From NCBI RefSeq assembly GCF_024612015.1, contig NZ_CP102512.1:7812001-7876000 (forward strand): a stretch of 64,000 nt of DNA, given 5' to 3'. The position numbers and the translations under genes were made by a program. This document shows positions 60,052 through 64,000 of the stretch, one piece after another; position 1 is the stretch's first letter, and the number at the start of each line of letters is the position of its first letter. The DNA is from Streptomyces sp. CA-210063. Lineage in GTDB: Bacteria > Actinomycetota > Actinomycetes > Streptomycetales > Streptomycetaceae. The notes beneath the pieces were generated by a model. The model ran no database searches. It was not told where the DNA came from and was given only the letters and a program-made list of their open reading frames with translations.

Positions 60052-61296
60052 ATGCCGAAGCGTGAGCGAGTCATGACGATGTCGGTCGAGCAGCCGCTGT
60101 GGCGCGCGCTCACCGGCTACCGGGTGCTGACGATGGTCTACGCGGTCGGCCTCTTCGCCAGCGCGTACGACGAGTTCGAGCGCCCCTGGCTGGCCGTCGC
60201 CTACTTCGCGGTCCTGGCCGGCTGGACCCTGGTGACCCTGCCCAAGGTCGCGAACGCGGCCAACTGCACCAAGCGGTTCCTCACGGCCGACCTCACCATC
60301 GCGATCGTCGGCATCCTGCTCACCCGGTTCGCCGACTCGACCGCGCGCGTGGAGGCCGGGGGCCCCACCCTGCCATCGATATGGACCGCCGGGGCCGTCC
60401 TGGCCTTCGCCATCAAGGGCGGTTGGCGCTGGGCCGCCTTCGCCTCCACGCTCGTGGCCGTCGCCAACCTGATCCACCGCGGCGCCCCCACCCGCGACAC
60501 CATCCACAACGTGCTGCTGGTCTGGGTCGCCTCCATCGCCATCGGATACGTCGTCGAGGTCGCCCGCGCCTCCGAGCGCACCCTCGCCCGCGCCCTGGAG
60601 ATCGAGGCCGCCACCCGTGAACGGGAACGCCTCGCCCGGGACATCCACGACAGCGTCCTCCAGGTCCTCGCCATGGTCCAGCGGCGCGGCACCGCCCTCG
60701 GCGGCGAGGCCGCGGAGCTGGGCCGGATGGCGGGCGAGCAGGAGGTGGCCCTGCGCACCCTGGTCTCGGGCGGCCTGGTCCCCGTCTCCCGCGTCTCGGA
60801 GGACGCGGCCCAGGGAGCGCTCGTCCGCGCGGTCGAGGAACCGGACGCCGACGACGACGCGACGGGCCCGGTGGACCTGCGCGCCCTCCTCGCCCCGTAC
60901 GCCGGCGCGAAGGTCACCTTCTCCGAGCCCGGCGGCCCGGTGCCGCTCGCCCCGCGGGCCGCACGCGAACTGGCCGCCGCCGTCGGCGCCGCGCTGGACA
61001 ATGTGCGCGCGCACGCGGGAGCCGAGGCCCGGGCCTGGATCCTGGTCGAGGACTGGTCGGACGAGGTCGTCGTGACCGTACGGGACGACGGCCCCGGCAT
61101 CCCCGAGGGACGGCTCGCCCAGGCCGAGGGGGAGGGCCGGCTCGGGGTGGCCCTCTCCATCCGGGGGCGTCTGCGCGACATCGGCGGCACGGCCGAACTG
61201 ATCTCGGTGCCGGGACAGGGCACAGAAGTCGAACTGAAGGTGTCCAAGGCCTCCGAAGGGCCGAAGGACGTACGGGGGAAGGCGGAGAAGCGGTGA
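60052..61296 (+). CDS. macS: Sensor histidine kinase, MacS-like
   Basis: 414 residues. The first 165 contain several hydrophobic segments (LTMVYAVGLFASAY, LAVAYFAVLAGWTLVTL, LTIAIVGILLTRF, WTAGAVLAFAIKG, VLLVWVASIAIGYVV) with little extracytoplasmic mass. The kinase core has RERERLARDIHDSVLQVLAMVQRR with phospho-His199 and an ATPase domain with AALDNVRAHAG, VRDDGPGIPEG and GRLGVALSIRGRLRDIGG. The pair corresponds, as I recall, to MacRS (SCO2121/SCO2120) of S. coelicolor, which affects antibiotic production and morphology. The gene ends overlapping macR as GTGA. Confidence 0.88.
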   Translation: MPKRERVMTMSVEQPLWRALTGYRVLTMVYAVGLFASAYDEFERPWLAVAYFAVLAGWTLVTLPKVANAANCTKRFLTADLTIAIVGILLTRFADSTARVEAGGPTLPSIWTAGAVLAFAIKGGWRWAAFASTLVAVANLIHRGAPTRDTIHNVLLVWVASIAIGYVVEVARASERTLARALEIEAATRERERLARDIHDSVLQVLAMVQRRGTALGGEAAELGRMAGEQEVALRTLVSGGLVPVSRVSEDAAQGALVRAVEEPDADDDATGPVDLRALLAPYAGAKVTFSEPGGPVPLAPRAARELAAAVGAALDNVRAHAGAEARAWILVEDWSDEVVVTVRDDGPGIPEGRLAQAEGEGRLGVALSIRGRLRDIGGTAELISVPGQGTEVELKVSKASEGPKDVRGKAEKR

Positions 61297-62024
61297 CGGA
61301 AAGCGTGGAGAACGTGCGCGACGGCGGGCCGGTGGACGGGCGGGCACAGCCCGGCGGGAGCGGCCCGATCAAGGTCATGGTGGTCGACGACCATCCCATG
61401 TGGCGCGACGCCGTCGCCCGCGACCTGGCCGAGTCCGGCTTTGACGTGGTCGCCACGGCGGGCGACGGCGAGCAGGCGGTGCGCCGCGCCCGGGCCGCCG
61501 CGCCGGACGTCCTCGTACTGGACCTGAACCTGCCCGCGAAGCCCGGCGTCCAGGTCTGCAAGGAACTGGTCGGCGCCAACCCCGCCCTGCGTGTCCTCGT
61601 GCTGTCGGCGAGCGGCGAACACGCGGACGTCCTGGAGGCGGTGAAGTCCGGCGCGACGGGCTATCTGCTGAAGTCGGCGTCGACGGAGGAACTGATCGAC
61701 GCGGTCCGCCGCACCGCGGTCGGAGACCCCGTCTTCACCCCCGGCCTCGCCGGCCTGGTCCTCGGTGAGTACCGCCGCCTCGCCTCCGAGCCCGCCCCCG
61801 CGTCGGGCGCCGACGAGCCCAAGGCCCCGCAGCTCACCGACCGCGAGACCGAGGTGTTGCGCCTCGTCGCCAAGGGGCTGAGCTACAAGCAGATCGCCGA
61901 ACGCCTGGTGATCTCGCACCGCACGGTCCAGAACCACGTCCAGAACACCCTCGGCAAGCTCCAGCTCCACAACCGGGTGGAGCTGGTCCGCTATGCCATA
62001 GAGCGCGGGCTCGACGACGAGTAA
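61293..62024 (+). CDS. macR: Response regulator, MacR-like, NarL/LuxR family
   Basis: 243 residues. The receiver domain follows a 25-residue flexible lead: VMVVDDHPMWRD, phospho-acceptor Asp77 in VLVLDLNLPAKPG, LRVLVLSASGE, and the Lys in GYLLKSASTEELI. The LuxR helix-turn-helix is at the end: LTDRETEVLRLVAKGLSYKQIAERLVISHRTVQNHVQNTLGKL, intact. Translationally coupled to macS. It precedes pfkA, but that gene has its own upstream region. Confidence 0.9.
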   Translation: MTESVENVRDGGPVDGRAQPGGSGPIKVMVVDDHPMWRDAVARDLAESGFDVVATAGDGEQAVRRARAAAPDVLVLDLNLPAKPGVQVCKELVGANPALRVLVLSASGEHADVLEAVKSGATGYLLKSASTEELIDAVRRTAVGDPVFTPGLAGLVLGEYRRLASEPAPASGADEPKAPQLTDRETEVLRLVAKGLSYKQIAERLVISHRTVQNHVQNTLGKLQLHNRVELVRYAIERGLDDE

Positions 62025-62178
62025 ACAACCCGAATCACCCCATAGAGTGAATGAGGTTTGATCAACTCCTCTGCATTCAGCCGTAATTCGCCGGAATTGG
62101 CCTCCCGTGCATGCCGAAGTGACCTGGATCACTATTAGCGTGACCCTCACCAGGCAACCTCGGCGAAGGGACTTTTCC
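62025..62178 (+). promoter_or_regulatory. Upstream region of pfkA with several short palindromes
   Basis: 154 bases, AT-richer than its surroundings. TTGATCAA at 62058-62065 is a perfect palindrome flanked by GAGG and CCTC. AATTC-GCCG-GAATT lies near 62085-62098. AGTGA (62118) and TCACT (62129) form an inverted repeat just before CTATTAGCG, a possible -10 area. GAAGGGAC lies before the ATG. Confidence 0.45.
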
Positions 62179-63207
62179 ATGCGCGTCGGAGTACTGACCG
62201 GAGGCGGCGACTGCCCCGGGCTCAACGCCGTCATCCGGGGCGTCGTCCGCAAGGGCGTGCAGGAGTACGGCTACGACTTCGTCGGCTTCCGGGACGGCTG
62301 GCGGGGACCACTGGAGAACGACACCGTCCGCCTCGACATCCCCGCCGTGCGCGGCATCCTGCCCCGGGGCGGCACCATCCTCGGCTCCTCGCGCACCAAC
62401 CCCCTCAAGCAGGAGAACGGCATCCGCCGCATCAAGGACAACCTCGCCAAGCAGGAGGTCGAGGCGCTCATCGCCATCGGCGGCGAGGACACGCTCGGTG
62501 TGGCCGCGCGCCTGTCGGACGAGTACGGCGTCCCCTGCGTGGGCGTCCCGAAGACCATCGACAACGACCTCTCGGCCACGGACTACACCTTCGGCTTCGA
62601 CACGGCGGTGGGCATCGCGACGGAGGCCATCGACCGCCTCCACACCACCGCCGAGTCGCACATGCGCGTCCTGGTCGTGGAGGTGATGGGCCGTCACGCC
62701 GGCTGGATCGCCATCCACTCCGGCCTGGCCGGCGGCGCGAACGTCATCCTCATCCCCGAGCAGCGCTTCGACGTCGACAAGGTGTGCGCCTGGGTGACGT
62801 CCCGCTTCAAGGCGTCGTACGCGCCGATCGTGGTTGTGGCGGAGGGGGCCATGCCGAAGGACGGCGAGATGGTCCTGAAGGACGGGTCCCTGGATTCCTT
62901 CGGCCATGTCCGCCTCTCGGGTGTCGGCGAATGGCTGGCCAAGGAGATCGAGAAGCGTACGGGCAAGGAGGCCCGTACGACGGTCCTCGGCCATGTCCAA
63001 CGAGGCGGCACCCCCAGCGCCTTCGACCGCTGGCTCGCCACCCGCTTCGGCCTCCACGCCATCGACGCCGTCCACGACCGCGACTTCGGCAAGATGGTCG
63101 CCCTCCGAGGCACCGACATCATCCGCGTCCCCATCGCCGACGCGACGGCCAGGCTGAAGACCGTCGACCCGAAGCTCTACGAGGAGGTCGGCGTGTTCTT
63201 CGGCTGA
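62179..63207 (+). CDS. pfkA: 6-phosphofructokinase with pyrophosphate-type active-site residues
   Basis: 342 residues of PFK group III: GVLTGGGDCPGLNAVIRGVV, RGGTILGSSRTNP, AIGGEDTLGVAARL, VPKTIDNDLSATDYTFGFDTA, VEVMGRHAGWIA, LGHVQRGGTPSAFDRW. ATP-dependent enzymes have Gly at the positions equal to E. coli Gly104 and Gly124; here they are Asp104 (GGEDT) and Lys125 (PKTIDND). These two residues are the hallmark of PPi-dependent PFK, as in Amycolatopsis. The enzyme may therefore use pyrophosphate and work reversibly. Streptomyces often has several pfkA genes, so this may not be the main glycolytic copy. Confidence 0.95.
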   Translation: MRVGVLTGGGDCPGLNAVIRGVVRKGVQEYGYDFVGFRDGWRGPLENDTVRLDIPAVRGILPRGGTILGSSRTNPLKQENGIRRIKDNLAKQEVEALIAIGGEDTLGVAARLSDEYGVPCVGVPKTIDNDLSATDYTFGFDTAVGIATEAIDRLHTTAESHMRVLVVEVMGRHAGWIAIHSGLAGGANVILIPEQRFDVDKVCAWVTSRFKASYAPIVVVAEGAMPKDGEMVLKDGSLDSFGHVRLSGVGEWLAKEIEKRTGKEARTTVLGHVQRGGTPSAFDRWLATRFGLHAIDAVHDRDFGKMVALRGTDIIRVPIADATARLKTVDPKLYEEVGVFFG

Positions 63208-63245
63208 GACGCGCGGGAGAGCTCGGGGGGTTCGGTTGTGCGGCG

Positions 63246-63445
63246 GGTGCGGGTGGTGTGTGGTTGCTCGCGCGGTTCCCCGCGCCCCTGAAAAGCAGGG
63301 GCTGCGCCCCGTGCTTTTCGTCTTCAGGGGCGCGGGGAACCGCGCGACAAGCCCTCACCCACCCGCACCCGACAACGAACCCCTCGGGGTCGAAGGGGCG
63401 GAGCCCCTGGGGATGGGACGGGTAGGGGCGGCGGGGGCGAGGAAA
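63246..63445. repeat. Dispersed intergenic palindromic repeat, copy N, with GC module
   Basis: Long copy with both outer arms (TTGCTCGCGCGGTTCCCCGC and GCGGGGAACCGCGCGACAAG), inner AAAAGCAGGGGC / GCCCCGTGCTTTT hairpin, and the module GAAGGGGCGGAGCCCCTGGG at 63391. Relative to copies A and G the left arm has CGCGGTTCC and the right GGAACCGCG, a paired change that keeps the stem. It fills the gap between pfkA and the last gene. Confidence 0.88.
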
Positions 63446-63446
63446 C

Positions 63447-64000
63447 CTAGAGCGCCCGCAGCGACTGAACCCCCGCCACCAACTCCCGCACCACAGCCAC
63501 CCCATCCAACGTCAGCACAGACTCCGGATGGAACTGCACCCCCGCGAACCCGGGCCCTCGCAGCGCATGCACCTCACCACTCGCACTACGACTGACCTCG
63601 ACCCCCTGCGCCGCCAACGCGGCCGCCGCCACGTCGTCGCAGTGGGCCACGAAGCTGTTGTAGAAGCCGACGGTCTCCCCCCGCCCGAACAGATCGATCT
63701 CCGTCTGCGCCCCCTGATACGGCACCTCCTTCCGCACCGTCCCCAGCCCCAACTCCGCCGCGATCAACTCATGCCCGAGACACACCCCGAGCACCCCGTA
63801 CCGATGCCCCCGCACCACCTCGGCGGTCAGCGACCGCAGGAACCGCATCTTGGGATCCCCCGCATCGCCCGGATCCCCGGGCCCGGGCCCCAGCACGACC
63901 ACCCCCGCATGCCCGAGCACACCCTCCCGCAGCCCGGGCTCGTCGTACGGCCGTACCGTCACCTCCAGCCCCGACGACCGCAGCAGATGCGCGAGCATCG
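63447..64000 (-). CDS. Glutamine amidotransferase part of an anthranilate/aminodeoxychorismate synthase-type protein (partial)
   Basis: The frame is open to the window edge; the visible 184 residues are a class I glutamine amidotransferase. VVVLGPGPGDPGD, the nucleophile Cys in GVCLGHELIAAELG, and His and Glu in VQFHPESVLTLDG are all present. It probably is the C-terminal half of a fused TrpE-TrpG/PabB-A type enzyme, since family members at this place in Streptomyces are fused, but the first part lies outside. It releases ammonia for anthranilate or aminochorismate synthesis. An internal ATG near 63998 should not be taken as the start. Confidence 0.85.
   Translation of the reverse strand, partial: MLAHLLRSSGLEVTVRPYDEPGLREGVLGHAGVVVLGPGPGDPGDAGDPKMRFLRSLTAEVVRGHRYGVLGVCLGHELIAAELGLGTVRKEVPYQGAQTEIDLFGRGETVGFYNSFVAHCDDVAAAALAAQGVEVSRSASGEVHALRGPGFAGVQFHPESVLTLDGVAVVRELVAGVQSLRAL

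Overview
The window is chromosomal DNA of a Streptomyces-like actinomycete. The signs are very high GC with GC-rich third codon positions, frequent GTG starts, cytochrome bc1 and aa3 genes of the actinobacterial type, a ROK glucokinase directly downstream of a DUF5304 gene, and a MacRS-like two-component pair. Almost all of it is core genome. From memory, the order of many genes matches the Mycobacterium tuberculosis Rv2182c-Rv2207 region and the Streptomyces coelicolor SCO2117-SCO2174 region. No rRNA, tRNA, CRISPR array, phage, insertion sequence or biosynthetic cluster was seen.

Layout. 1-5.6 kb: end of a membrane protein gene, cobalamin genes (cobT, and a cobU fused to a metallo-beta-lactamase-like domain) and two methyltransferases. 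5.6-13.3 kb: a DUF3043 membrane protein, pspA-pspAA envelope stress genes, and a two-component system next to an RND exporter. 13.4-20.2 kb: nadA, erpA-type Fe-S carrier, a large anchored protein, adenosine kinase (adoK) and a cysteine desulfurase-TusA fusion. 20.4-29.9 kb: respiratory supercomplex genes ctaC-ctaD-ctaF and ctaE-qcrC-qcrA-qcrB, with an L,D-transpeptidase and a degenerate receiver protein between them. 30-35.8 kb: trpD, a class V aminotransferase behind a SAM-IV riboswitch, glycerate kinase and an SLC13 permease. 35.9-41.3 kb: an OmpR-type two-component operon with a small acidic exported protein, a lone AsnC domain coupled to a rhomboid protease, a zinc-ribbon protein and a coiled-coil NYN protein. 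41.5-47.9 kb: two NlpC/P60 hydrolases, a lipoprotein peptidase and two mannosyltransferase-like enzymes. 48-53.2 kb: cholesterol oxidase, a FadD15-like ligase, a phosphoesterase and a SRPBCC protein. 53.5-64 kb: a GET3/ArsA-like ATPase, DUF5304, glkA, an EEP-family hydrolase, an esterase, an acyltransferase, macS-macR, pfkA and the end of an anthranilate synthase-type gene.

The main themes are electron transport and its cofactors (heme-copper oxidase, Fe-S assembly, NAD, B12), envelope lipid and peptidoglycan metabolism, and entry to glycolysis (glucokinase and phosphofructokinase). The most unusual signals are mostly non-coding. They are a dispersed palindromic intergenic repeat family (14 copies, with compensatory changes in the arms), a three-unit chain of ATGA-coupled mini-ORFs before the first gene, a perfect 21-bp palindrome over the ctaE start, alternative hairpins before ctaC, a long inverted repeat between nadA and erpA, and matching inverted repeats inside the promoters of the two NlpC genes. 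Among proteins, the points worth checking are the pyrophosphate-type residues in PfkA, an ArsA-like ATPase lacking both P-loop lysines, the MBL-CobU fusion, and the desulfurase-TusA fusion. I did not find a convincing wholly new multi-gene system.
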